The notes below the pieces were generated by a model, which saw only the letters and a list, made by a program, of their open reading frames with translations, had not been told where the DNA came from and ran no database searches. A stretch of 64,000 nt of DNA from Clostridium sp. Lineage in GTDB: Bacteria; Bacillota; Clostridia; Lachnospirales; Lachnospiraceae. The DNA lies in the NCBI GenBank assembly GCA_018377235.1, contig JAGZZT010000016.1, positions 1-64,000 of the forward strand. The letters run 5' to 3'. A program made the position numbers and the translations under genes. Positions 1 to 8,042 of the stretch are shown here, one piece after another (within the stretch, counting starts at the first letter, position 1; each line of letters starts with the position of its first letter).

Positions 1-99
1 CTATCAGTCAATGCACGTCAACTATTGAAACCGCCGTGTACTGAACGGTATGCACGGTGGTGTGAGAGGACGGCGGTTAATCACCGCCTCCTACTCGAT
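1..99 (+). mobile_element. 3' end of a group II intron (domains V and VI)
   Basis: Bases about 29-62 fold as a domain V-like hairpin. A nine-pair lower stem (ACCGCCGTG with CACGGTGGT) is followed by a TG bulge on the 3' side and a short upper stem around TGAAC. A second GC-rich hairpin (GGCGG/CCGCC) and the typical CTACTCGAT intron end follow, so the 3' splice junction is near base 99. The rest of the intron, including any reverse transcriptase, lies upstream of the window. The identification rests on remembered family consensus and the visible folding. Confidence 0.8.
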
Positions 100-221
100 T
101 CTATCGTTTATGCCAGTTAAAATAATGGATTTTAAATGCAAGAAAAATATGCTTTTAATAAACAGGATTGAATTTTACATGAAAATGAGCTGAATTCTGC
201 TCAGAGAAAAGGGGAGAGGGA

Positions 222-230
222 TGGTATAAT
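222..230 (+). promoter_or_regulatory. Extended -10 promoter for the CooS-like/hydrogenase operon
   Basis: TGGTATAAT is a perfect extended -10 element (TG-n-TATAAT) 45 bases before the start codon of the CooS-like gene. No convincing -35 box lies 17 bases further upstream, which is acceptable for an extended -10 promoter. The 120 bases between the intron end and this site hold nothing else I recognise. Confidence 0.5.
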
Positions 231-275
231 TGAAATAAAAATATAAACAAATGAAAGATGAGGAGAGGTGAAAGA

Positions 276-2150
276 ATGGCGGATAAAATGTGCAGGGATG
301 CGGATTTAATACTGTCAGAATTTTTGGCAAAAGCAGGGGAGGAAACCTCCCACCACCGAATGGTAGAGCAGGAGTTAAAGTGTGGTTACGGCTTATCTGG
401 AGTCTGCTGCAGGCTTTGCTCTAATGGCCCATGCCGAATATCAAAGGCAAGGCCCAGGGGCGTCTGCGGGGCAGATGCAGATACCATTGCATCTAGGAAT
501 TTCCTCCGATCAGTGGCCGCAGGATCAGGCTGTTACATTCATGTGGTAGAAAACAGTGCAAAACGTCTTCTGGAGTTAGCCAGAACGACAGGAACGATTA
601 AAGGAGTGAAGACTCTTGAACGCCTGTGCAAAGAGCTGCAGATTACCGGAAAAGATCCATGGGATCAAGCTGAGAAAGCTGCCTGCGCCATTCTTGCTGA
701 TCTCAGGAAACCTCAGGAGGAAAAAATGGAGCTCACAAAGAGGCTGGCTTACGGACCGCGTTTTCAGGTCTGGGAAAAGCTCGGACTTCTTCCAGGAGGA
801 GCAAAGGATGAGATTTTTAATGCGATCGTCAAAACCTCCACAAATCTCAATTCAGATCCTGCAGACATGCTCATGCAGTGTTTAAGACTTGGAATTTCCA
901 CTGGACTTTACGGTCTGGTGCTGACAAATCTGTTAAACGATATTATTATGGGGGAGCCGGAAATTGGTTTTGATCCAGTAGGAATGCAGGTAATTGATCC
1001 AAATTGCATTAATATTATGATGACAGGCCATCAGCAGTCCATGTACAGAGGTCTGATGGAACTTCTCGAACGTCCTGAAATTACAGCTTTGGCAGTTCAG
1101 GCAGGAGCAAAAGGTGTGAAATTAGTAGGATGTACCTGCGTAGGGCAGGATTTTCAGGTGAGAAGCAGAAGCTGCGGGAATGTATTCTGCGGTCATGTGG
1201 GAAACAATTATACCAGCGAGGCAGTTCTTATGACCGGCTGTATCGATCTGGTTATATCAGAATTTAACTGTACGATTCCTGGAATTGAACCGATTTGTGA
1301 CAGACTGGGAATTCCTATGCTCTGTCTGGATGATGTGGCGAAGAAGAAAAATGCAGAATACCTTCCGTATTCAGATGAAAATAAGGATGAGATCAGCTGC
1401 CGCATCGCAGCAGACGCCATTGTCTCTTATAAAAAAAGAACCGGAGGGAAAAATCGGGTAAATCCCATGTCTCATCACGGCTTCAAAGAGGCTGTTACAG
1501 GAGTCAGCGAGGTAAGCCTGAAACAGGTCTTAGGAGGTTCATGGAAGCCTTTGATTGATGCGATTGCCTCTGGCGCTGTGAAAGGAGTAGCAGCGGTAGT
1601 GGGATGTTCTAATCTGCGGGCAAAAGGCCATGATCTACTGACAGTAGAGATGACAAGGGAATTGATTAAAAAGGATATTTTGGTGCTCTCTGCCGGTTGT
1701 ACCTGCGGAGGTCTGGAAAACTGTGGTTTAATGAGCAGAGAGGCTGCTTCTCTTGCTGGAGACAGCCTGAGAAAGGTGTGTGAGACAGTTGGTATTCCTC
1801 CTGTTTTAAATTTTGGTCCCTGCCTGGCTATTGGGAGAATCGAAACAGTTTCTTCTGAGCTGGCAGAAGCGCTAGGAGTGGATCTGCCTCAGCTTCCAGT
1901 AGTAGTTTCGGCTCCTCAGTGGCTGGAGGAGCAGGCTCTGGCAGATGGAGCATTTGCCCTGGCTCTGGGCTTCCATCTTCATCTGGGACTTCCGCCGTTT
2001 GTGACAGGCAGTCCTGTGATTACAGATGTTTTGATGAATCAGCTTGAAGCTCTGACAGGAGGAAAACTGATGATAGAGACGGAAAGCAAGGCGGCAGCAG
2101 AAGCGATTGAGAAGGTAATCTGTGAGAAAAGAAAGGGGCTGGGACTTTGA
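276..2150 (+). CDS. Divergent CooS-like carbon monoxide dehydrogenase family protein
   Basis: This 624-residue protein belongs to the anaerobic Ni-Fe-S CO dehydrogenase (CooS) family. The N-terminal cysteines for the D and B [4Fe-4S] clusters are present (C36, C44, C45, C48, C53, C64). Probable C-cluster ligands align at H252 (TGHQQ), C288 (GCTCVGQD), C332 (EFNCTIP), C444 (VGCSN), C475 (SAGCTC) and C516 (FGPC). However, the catalytic Lys of classical enzymes (K563 in Carboxydothermus CODH-II, in an EKA motif) is Gln553 here (EEQA). The His ladder after the AAG motif is also largely gone, and extra cysteines surround the cluster region. The start is the ATG at 276, with AGGAGAGGTG upstream, not the ATG at 258. 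The gene overlaps the hydrogenase gene by four bases. CO oxidation is therefore doubtful, and a related two-electron chemistry is possible. Family assignment is secure but function is not. Confidence 0.8.
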   Translation: MADKMCRDADLILSEFLAKAGEETSHHRMVEQELKCGYGLSGVCCRLCSNGPCRISKARPRGVCGADADTIASRNFLRSVAAGSGCYIHVVENSAKRLLELARTTGTIKGVKTLERLCKELQITGKDPWDQAEKAACAILADLRKPQEEKMELTKRLAYGPRFQVWEKLGLLPGGAKDEIFNAIVKTSTNLNSDPADMLMQCLRLGISTGLYGLVLTNLLNDIIMGEPEIGFDPVGMQVIDPNCINIMMTGHQQSMYRGLMELLERPEITALAVQAGAKGVKLVGCTCVGQDFQVRSRSCGNVFCGHVGNNYTSEAVLMTGCIDLVISEFNCTIPGIEPICDRLGIPMLCLDDVAKKKNAEYLPYSDENKDEISCRIAADAIVSYKKRTGGKNRVNPMSHHGFKEAVTGVSEVSLKQVLGGSWKPLIDAIASGAVKGVAAVVGCSNLRAKGHDLLTVEMTRELIKKDILVLSAGCTCGGLENCGLMSREAASLAGDSLRKVCETVGIPPVLNFGPCLAIGRIETVSSELAEALGVDLPQLPVVVSAPQWLEEQALADGAFALALGFHLHLGLPPFVTGSPVITDVLMNQLEALTGGKLMIETESKAAAEAIEKVICEKRKGLGL

Positions 2151-3487
2151 TAAACTGCTGTGATAAAATGGGATATGTTCCTGTTGATTCAGATAATCCC
2201 TCAATAGAGAAACACGCAGATCTCTGCTCTGGCTGCGGCCATTGTCTTTCAGTATGCGCGGAAGAAATCGGACCGGCTTTTCGATGGCTTCAGGGAGACG
2301 ATTTTTCCTGCATTAACTGTGGGCAGTGCGTTTCTGTCTGTCCGGAACAGGCACTTCAGGTGAAATCTCAGCTGCAATATGTGAAAGAAGCTGTGCATGA
2401 TACAAACAAGATTGTAGTAATTTCCACGGCTCCGTCTGTCCGTGTCGGGCTGGGGGACGCCTTTGAATTTGCACCCGGGGCGTTTGTGGAAGGGCAGATG
2501 GTTTCTGCCCTGAAATGTCTTGGGGCTGATTATGTATACGATGTGACATTTTCAGCAGATTTAACTATCATGGAGGAAGGAACAGAATTTCTTAGACGTA
2601 TTCTGTCAAAGAAGGGAGTGCTTCCCCAGTTTACAAGCTGCTGCCCGGCTTGGGTAAAGTATGCGGAAACTTTTCATCCGGAGCTTCTTGCGCATCTTTC
2701 TACTGCTAAAAGCCCTATTTCCATGCAGGGAGCTACCATAAAAACATATCTTGCTATGAAGATGGGACTTGATCCGGCTCAGATTGTAAGTGTTGCTGTA
2801 GCGCCATGTACAGCGAAAAAGTTTGAGATTACCCGTCCAGAGTTTGACAGCGCAGGCAAAGAACTTAACAGTCTGGGGCTCAGAGATAATGATTATGTTC
2901 TCACGACAAAGGAACTGGCCTGCTGGATCCGGGAAGAGGGACTGGATTTAAAGAAGCTGGAGTCCTCGGAGTTCGATCCATGGATGGGACGAGGCAGCGG
3001 AGCTGGATTGATTTTTGGAAATACGGGAGGAGTAATGGAGGCAGCTCTCAGAATGGCTTACAGTGTTTTGACAGGAAATGCTCCGTCAGAGCTGCTGCTT
3101 TCATATGAGCCAGTGCGGGGAATGAAGGAGTTTAAAACAGCAGAGGTTGAAATTGCCGGACGGAAAATTAAGACAGCGGTGATTTATGGGACGCAGGCAG
3201 CGGAACGCCATCTGCGCGAGGTGCTTTCGACCTGTCATTTTGTGGAGGTGATGACTTGTCCGGGCGGCTGCATCAGCGGAGCCGGTCAGCCGGAAAGAGG
3301 CGTTACTCCGCCACAGGACAGCCTGAGAGAGGCCAGAATCCAGTCTCTTTATCAGGCGGACAGAGAAAGTGAATGTAAATGTTCGGTGGATAATCCTGAT
3401 ATTCAGACTGTGTACAGAGAGTTTTATGACAAACCAATGGGAGAGAAGGCTGAGAGGCTGCTTCACACATCCTATTACAAGCGGTAG
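2147..3487 (+). CDS. [FeFe] hydrogenase, group-B-like
   Basis: This is an iron-only hydrogenase of 446 residues that reversibly reduces protons with a ferredoxin-like donor. Two N-terminal [4Fe-4S] motifs use C27/C30/C33/C37 and C55/C58/C61/C65. The three H-cluster signatures are TSCCPAW (C165, C166), VAPCTAKK (C221) and TCPGGCISGAGQP (C371, C375). Ala in place of Gly in the first signature, and VAPC in place of MPC in the second, resemble group B enzymes. The best start is a TTG at 2147 inside the TTGA overlap with the previous stop, with AAAGGGG upstream. The ATG at 2168 has no ribosome site. Translational coupling to the CooS-like protein suggests a shared electron route. No maturation genes (hydE, hydF, hydG) are in the window. 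Confidence 0.9.
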   Translation: MINCCDKMGYVPVDSDNPSIEKHADLCSGCGHCLSVCAEEIGPAFRWLQGDDFSCINCGQCVSVCPEQALQVKSQLQYVKEAVHDTNKIVVISTAPSVRVGLGDAFEFAPGAFVEGQMVSALKCLGADYVYDVTFSADLTIMEEGTEFLRRILSKKGVLPQFTSCCPAWVKYAETFHPELLAHLSTAKSPISMQGATIKTYLAMKMGLDPAQIVSVAVAPCTAKKFEITRPEFDSAGKELNSLGLRDNDYVLTTKELACWIREEGLDLKKLESSEFDPWMGRGSGAGLIFGNTGGVMEAALRMAYSVLTGNAPSELLLSYEPVRGMKEFKTAEVEIAGRKIKTAVIYGTQAAERHLREVLSTCHFVEVMTCPGGCISGAGQPERGVTPPQDSLREARIQSLYQADRESECKCSVDNPDIQTVYREFYDKPMGEKAERLLHTSYYKR

Positions 3488-3543
3488 GAAATGCTGAGCT
3501 GGAGAGACTGAAGGCAGTAAAATTAAAAAATGAGTATAAAAAG

Positions 3544-3588
3544 AGCGGCGGTCTGAGAAAAGGTAAATCTCAGACTTGCCGCTGTTTT
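3544..3588. terminator. Bidirectional terminator between convergent operons
   Basis: AGCGGC and GTCTGAGA pair with TCTCAGAC and GCCGCT around a short loop. A T-run follows on the plus strand, and TCTTTTTA follows on the minus strand. It ends both the hydrogenase operon and the minus-strand BMC arm. Confidence 0.8.
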
Positions 3589-3590
3589 TG

Positions 3591-4106
3591 TCAATAGCAT
3601 TTTTCCTGAAGCATAGCTTTGGCTACAGCTGTATCCTGCTTAGCCGTTCCTCCGGAAACTCCGACCGCTCCAATGCAGTTTTTTCCTGAAAAGACAGGAA
3701 TACCGCCGCCAAACAGGCAGAACTGTCCGGGATGAGTATTTTGAAGACCATAAAGAGACTGGCCAGGAAGAATGGAGGCAGCCGCTTCCTCTGTGGAAAT
3801 CTGTAGGGCCAGAGCAGTAAAAGCTTTAGCCTGAGCGATGGAAAGACTTGCCAGAAGAGAACCGTCCATACGATGCAGGGCAACCAGGTTTCCTCCTTCA
3901 TCTACAACGGCAAGTACCATAGGAACCCCGATTTCAACCGCTTTTTTTTCGCCGATCGAAATCAGTTCTTTCGCGCGTTCCAGATTGAGCTGTTCTTTTC
4001 CGGCAGCTTTCAGAACAGCTTTTGCAAACAGCTTCAAATCTGCGCTGCAGCCAGAGATGTCTGGAACAGCGCTTTCAAACACGCCGTGGTTATCAGAATC
4101 ATTCAA
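3591..4106 (-). CDS. GlcG/HbpS-family protein (PduO C-terminal domain-like)
   Basis: This 171-residue protein matches the GlcG/HbpS (PF03928) fold that forms the C-terminal half of PduO. Visible signatures are the PMVLAVVDEGGNLVALHRMDG stretch, the AKAFTA helix, the FGGGIPV turn and the GAVGVSGG turn. The adenosyltransferase half of PduO is absent, which fits a B12-independent pathway. Members of this fold have been linked to haem or cobalamin binding, but the ligand here is unknown. A TTG start at 4106 has AGGAGG at 8-base spacing. The in-frame GTG at 4115 lies too close to the same site. It is the last gene of the pduS-pduT-like minus-strand operon. Confidence 0.75.
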   Translation of the reverse strand: MNDSDNHGVFESAVPDISGCSADLKLFAKAVLKAAGKEQLNLERAKELISIGEKKAVEIGVPMVLAVVDEGGNLVALHRMDGSLLASLSIAQAKAFTALALQISTEEAAASILPGQSLYGLQNTHPGQFCLFGGGIPVFSGKNCIGAVGVSGGTAKQDTAVAKAMLQEKCY

Positions 4107-4160
4107 ATAGAACACCTCCTATCTATTAAGCAGGATAACAGCACTGCGCAGACAGGATCA

Positions 4161-4706
4161 TTACAGCAGATGTCTGTAGAGTTCCGGATCCGGGTGGGCA
4201 ATAACGACACTGTCTAAAACCATTCCGGAATCTTCCGCAGATTTTATTCCTGCGTCAACAGAAGCTGTGACAGCAGATACGTCGCCTGTCATAGTGACGA
4301 AGGATTTTCCTCCAATGCCAGTTCCCAGCCGGATTTCAAGAAGAACGATATCAGCGGCTTTTGCCGCTGCATCAGCTGCCATAATAGCAGCCGTAACAGA
4401 GAAAAATTCCATAACGCCGAGCGCGTGCAGCCGCTCAGGCGCAGAAGACATATTGATGGCCTCCACTACCTGTGGGTGAATGCGGGGCAGAATCAGGCGA
4501 TCAATGATATTAGAGGATGCAGCCGCCTGTCCTGCATCGAGAGCTGCCTCCACAGAAGATACTTCGCCAGTAATTAATATCTGATACTTGCCAGGACAGC
4601 TGGGACGGGCGGCAATCAGAGTAATATCAGCAGCCTTGATCATTTCATCGGCAGAGAGAATACCTTTTGAGATACTGTTTAATTCAAGAAAACCTATGGT
4701 AACCAT
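4161..4706 (-). CDS. pduT: PduT-like tandem BMC-domain shell protein with Fe-S cysteine
   Basis: This 181-residue protein has two BMC domains in tandem (about 1-90 and 95-181), so it should form a trimeric pseudohexameric shell tile. Cys37, in the SCPGK motif, matches the Cys that holds a [4Fe-4S] cluster in the pore of Salmonella PduT. It sits directly downstream of the PduS-like gene, its usual redox partner. The start at 4706 has AAGGAGG eight bases upstream. The likely role is electron transfer across the shell. Cluster binding is inferred from the conserved Cys. Confidence 0.88.
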   Translation of the reverse strand: MVTIGFLELNSISKGILSADEMIKAADITLIAARPSCPGKYQILITGEVSSVEAALDAGQAAASSNIIDRLILPRIHPQVVEAINMSSAPERLHALGVMEFFSVTAAIMAADAAAKAADIVLLEIRLGTGIGGKSFVTMTGDVSAVTASVDAGIKSAEDSGMVLDSVVIAHPDPELYRHLL

Positions 4707-4768
4707 GGGACGCCTCCTTTTTTGTGGTGGAAAACGGGCAGCAGCGTTTCATGCCGCTGTTTTGTCTG

Positions 4769-6139
4769 TTAGGATTCCTGCAGATAGGGCGGACATTCTG
4801 CCTTAATGACAACAAAGTGATCTGTCACCTGCCCGACAGTGCCGCCGATACTTGCATGAATTTGAGCACCTAGGCTGTTTTTCGGAACCTGTCCCAGCAG
4901 ATCGCCTTCAGATACCTTCTGTCCAGGAACAACAACGGGAATGCAGACAGCTCCGATGTGCTGTGACAAAGGAATCTTGACAGATTCAGGATAAAGTTCA
5001 CGACATTCATCTATCTTGAAGTCATAGTAGGCATCTATGCCAAGTCTTGCGGCAATCCGCCTGGAAGAGACGCGGCGGTACTCTCTTTCAGGAAGCTGAT
5101 GTAGCGGCTCAGATGGCTTTTCATAGCGAAATCCCTGCTTGCGCAGAATTCCTTTCATGTAGATATTGATCTGTCTGGGATAAATCCCCATGGGGCAGGC
5201 ATAATTTTCGCACAGTCCGCATTCACTGCAGATCATGGCCTGCTGTACATCATGATCCGATGTGAGTTCTTCCGGATTTTCACAGAAAGCAAGTTTTCTC
5301 ATGATTAAATGAGGCTTTAAGGGATGGCCTGTGAGGAAACGTGGACACATCTGGGTACAGTAGGAACATTGAATACAGCTGGTTTTAGCAAGCTTTAACG
5401 AAAGGGATACAGGAATTGTTTTTTTTCGTATCAGAGCTGTATCCTTCGGAAGTACGATGAAACCGGAAGTAGTTTTCGTTACAACCAGTTCATCAGATTC
5501 TTCTTTGGTATAGAGTTTTCCCATCATTGGGCCGCCAACCAGAACATAATAGTTTTCCAGAGATGTCCCACCAGCCATGTTCAGACAATCTCTGAAAGAA
5601 GAACCAAGGGGAGCATGCACAATGACTGGTTCTTTTACGGAACCTGTTACGGTCAGGTATTTACGAGTAAAAGCCTGTCCCAGAGATGCCTGGTAAACAG
5701 CGTACATGGTAGCAGTATTAGAAATTACACAGCCCACGTCAAGGGGAATACCAGAAGGAGGAACTGTTCTCCCCGTTACATCACATACCATGATCTGTTC
5801 GTCGCCGGCAGGATAAAAGTTTTTTATAGGAAAGAGCTTTACAGGGGAGGAAGTCTTTCGTATCGCCTCAGAAAGAGCGTTGATTTCCTCGCGGTAAGTT
5901 TCTTTTAAGGCAATATAAATGTGAGAGGCGCCGGCCGCAGCACCAGCCATGGATGCAGCTGTCACAATTTCTTCCGCTTTATGTACCATCAGCCACCGAT
6001 CAGTGCGCAGCAGCGGCTCACATTCAGCCGCATTGACAATCAGATATTCTACGTTACAGTCCAGCTTTTTGTGGGTAGGAAATCCCGCCCCTCCGCAGCC
6101 AACGATTCCGGCATCTTCAATTTGTTTTAGAAGCGTCAT
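4769..6139 (-). CDS. pduS: PduS-like RnfC-family flavin/Fe-S electron-transfer protein
   Basis: This 456-residue protein resembles PduS and RnfC. It has an N-terminal nucleotide-binding region starting GIVGCGGAGFPTHKK, a middle SLBB-like domain, two [4Fe-4S] motifs (C255/C258/C261/C265 and C304/C307/C310/C315), and a C-terminal barrel-like domain. In cobalamin Pdu systems PduS is a cobalamin reductase. No B12 enzyme is present here, so general NAD(H)-linked electron transfer through PduT is more likely. The start at 6139 follows AAGGAGG. It is the first gene of a three-gene minus-strand operon with its own promoter. Confidence 0.9.
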   Translation of the reverse strand: MTLLKQIEDAGIVGCGGAGFPTHKKLDCNVEYLIVNAAECEPLLRTDRWLMVHKAEEIVTAASMAGAAAGASHIYIALKETYREEINALSEAIRKTSSPVKLFPIKNFYPAGDEQIMVCDVTGRTVPPSGIPLDVGCVISNTATMYAVYQASLGQAFTRKYLTVTGSVKEPVIVHAPLGSSFRDCLNMAGGTSLENYYVLVGGPMMGKLYTKEESDELVVTKTTSGFIVLPKDTALIRKKTIPVSLSLKLAKTSCIQCSYCTQMCPRFLTGHPLKPHLIMRKLAFCENPEELTSDHDVQQAMICSECGLCENYACPMGIYPRQINIYMKGILRKQGFRYEKPSEPLHQLPEREYRRVSSRRIAARLGIDAYYDFKIDECRELYPESVKIPLSQHIGAVCIPVVVPGQKVSEGDLLGQVPKNSLGAQIHASIGGTVGQVTDHFVVIKAECPPYLQES

Positions 6140-6202
6140 CAGGGAACCTCCTTACTAACTGCTCTGCAAAAAGACAGCAAGAGCATAGTTGAATATAAGT
6201 TT

Positions 6203-6231
6203 ATTATACGAGGACAAAGACTGTTTCACAA
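6203..6231 (-). promoter_or_regulatory. Promoter for the pduS-pduT-glcG-like operon
   Basis: On the minus strand TTGTGA and a perfect TATAAT are separated by 17 bases, about 65 bases before the pduS-like start. The remaining bases up to 6417 are AT-rich and probably carry the divergent promoter of the main operon, but I see no clear boxes there. Confidence 0.6.
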
Positions 6232-6417
6232 TTTACAGGAAAGACGAAAAAACGGTAAAATTAAAACATCAGAAAATGGGAAACAATAAAAAATAAAGTC
6301 TTAAAATTACCGAAAACAGGTCTGGTTTCTATAAAAAGAGTAAAAAGACACCATGTTAAAATAAAAAAGATATCAGAAGATAAAAAGCAGGCAGAAGGAA
6401 AGAAGGGGATAGTCAGA

Positions 6418-6798
6418 ATGGAAATCAAACAGTGGAATGGAAGCCAGAACGATTTGATGCGGATCATTCAGGAATCAGTTCCAGGAAAACAGATCACAAT
6501 GGCCCACATTATTGCCAGTCCGGATGAGGTGATTTATAAAAAACTGGGGCTGGATCCGAGAATTGATTACAATAAGGCGGCTATTGGCGTGCTGACCCAG
6601 ACACCCAGTGAAACGGCGATTATTACAGCAGATTTGGCTTTGAAAGCAGCAGCCATAGAGATTGGCTTTATTGACAGGTTCAGCGGAACATTGATTATTA
6701 CGGGGACAATATCAGATGTAAACATTGCATTTGAAAAGATTTTAGAGTACACGGAACGTGAACTGGGATTTACAGTCTGCCGGATTACGAAAGCATAA
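6418..6798 (+). CDS. eutS: EutS/PduU-like BMC-H shell protein
   Basis: This 126-residue, circularly permuted single BMC-domain protein is of the EutS/PduU type. Family features are the GKQITMAHIIASP segment near residue 22, the QTPSETAIIAADLA-like helix and the final GFTVCRITKA strand. It forms hexamers with a beta-barrel cap on the shell. The start has GAAGGGG upstream. It is the first gene of the long plus-strand BMC operon. Confidence 0.88.
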   Translation: MEIKQWNGSQNDLMRIIQESVPGKQITMAHIIASPDEVIYKKLGLDPRIDYNKAAIGVLTQTPSETAIITADLALKAAAIEIGFIDRFSGTLIITGTISDVNIAFEKILEYTERELGFTVCRITKA

Positions 6799-6845
6799 AA
6801 GCTTGAACAGATGCGGGAAACGTCCCTGTCTGGGGAGGTGAAGAC

Positions 6846-7316
6846 GTGAAAAAAATTATGCTGGTAGGGAGGAGCGGAGCTGGAAAGACAACGCTTACTC
6901 AGGCGATGAAGGGGAAAAAGATCACGTATCATAAAACTCAGTATATCAATAATTACGATGTGATTATCGATACGCCGGGAGAATACGCGGAGAATAAGAC
7001 GCTTGCCAGAGCGCTTGTAATTTATTCTTATGAAGCTGATGTAGTAGGGCTTTTGATGAGCGCAGTGGAGGATTATTCCCTTTACAGTCCCAATATTGTT
7101 TCACTGGCAACTCGCGATGTGATAGGAATTGTCACTCAGATTGATCGTGAAAACGCGAGAACAGACTTAGCAGCTATGTGGCTTGAACTGGCCGGATGCA
7201 AAAAAATTTTCTATGTCAATTCTATTGACGGAGAAGGCGTGGGAGATATTTTAGATTATCTCAGGGAGGATGGAGACGTGCTTCCGTGGGAGAAAGGAGG
7301 AAAGGAAAAACAATGA
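6846..7316 (+). CDS. eutP: EutP/PduV-like small GTPase
   Basis: This 156-residue P-loop protein has Walker A GRSGAGKTT at residues 8-16, a DTPGEY switch II-like motif and a TQID guanine-specificity motif (TKxD variant). EutP/PduV proteins associate with BMCs and may act in their positioning. Acetate-kinase activity has been reported for some EutP homologues, but nothing here distinguishes these roles. The start is GTG with GGGGAGGTG upstream. The stop overlaps the next start (ATGA), so the two genes are translationally coupled. Confidence 0.88.
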   Translation: MKKIMLVGRSGAGKTTLTQAMKGKKITYHKTQYINNYDVIIDTPGEYAENKTLARALVIYSYEADVVGLLMSAVEDYSLYSPNIVSLATRDVIGIVTQIDRENARTDLAAMWLELAGCKKIFYVNSIDGEGVGDILDYLREDGDVLPWEKGGKEKQ

Positions 7317-7888
7317 AAAAAGTACTGATGATTGCTGGAGATTTTACAGAAGATTATGAGGTAATGGTTCCCTATCAGACTCTTTCAGTGGCTGGCATTG
7401 GTGTAGATGTAGTGTGCCCGGGAAAGGAAAAGGGGGAAACTATTAAGACAGCAATTCACGATTTTGAAGGAGATCAGACTTATACTGAGAAACCGGGACA
7501 CAATTTTACCCTGACTGCTTCATTTTCCTATCTCCGCCTGGAGGAGTATGACGGCCTGTTTTTAACAGGAGGGAGAGCGCCGGAATATCTGCGCCTGGAT
7601 ACCAGGGTGTTAGATATTACACGGTATTTTATGGAGCTTGAAAAACCGGTGGCTGCTATTTGCCATGGAGTCCAGATTCTCACAGCTGCCGGAATCGTGA
7701 AGGAAAGAAGACTAACTGCTTACCCTGCCGTAAAGCCGGAGGTGGAGATGGCAGGAGGAATCTTTGAAATGAGGGAGCCATGGGAGGCGGTGACAGATGG
7801 AAATCTTACGACTTCCCCTGCATGGCCGGGAAATCCGGAACTTTTAAAAAACTTTCTGATGCTTCTGGGAGTGAGGATTCTGGCGTAG
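7313..7888 (+). CDS. DJ-1/PfpI-family protein in the BMC operon
   Basis: This 191-residue DJ-1/PfpI superfamily protein has the nucleophile elbow AAICHGVQ carrying the candidate catalytic Cys, and a Glu-like acid earlier in the chain. Superfamily members include glyoxalase/deglycase-like enzymes, amidases and chaperones. Coupling to eutP and position just before the aldehyde-forming enzyme suggest a carbonyl detoxification or repair role, which is inference only. The start is the ATG at 7313, after AAAGGAGG, inside the ATGA overlap. Confidence 0.8.
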   Translation: MKKVLMIAGDFTEDYEVMVPYQTLSVAGIGVDVVCPGKEKGETIKTAIHDFEGDQTYTEKPGHNFTLTASFSYLRLEEYDGLFLTGGRAPEYLRLDTRVLDITRYFMELEKPVAAICHGVQILTAAGIVKERRLTAYPAVKPEVEMAGGIFEMREPWEAVTDGNLTTSPAWPGNPELLKNFLMLLGVRILA

Positions 7889-7953
7889 CAGAATGAAATA
7901 CAGAAAAGTGAAAAAGTCTGAATTTTACATAGAAACAGTTTTAAAAATGTACG

Positions 7954-7980
7954 TTGATTTTCTGTGCTTTATCGTATGAT
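7954..7980 (+). promoter_or_regulatory. Possible promoter before the diol dehydratase gene
   Basis: TTGATT and TATGAT stand 15 bases apart in the 154-base gap between the DJ-1-like gene and the dehydratase gene. The spacing is short, so this is a weak call. A separate promoter here would explain high expression of the signature enzyme. Confidence 0.35.
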
Positions 7981-8042
7981 AGGGGTACGAGCGTCAGAGA
8001 GTTTAACTATCTCAAATCTATATAATGACAAGGAGGAAACTT

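Noticed and set aside
276..2150. Ordinary CO dehydrogenase of a Wood-Ljungdahl pathway
   Set aside because: The key Lys and His ladder are missing, and no acetyl-CoA synthase or corrinoid protein genes are nearby.
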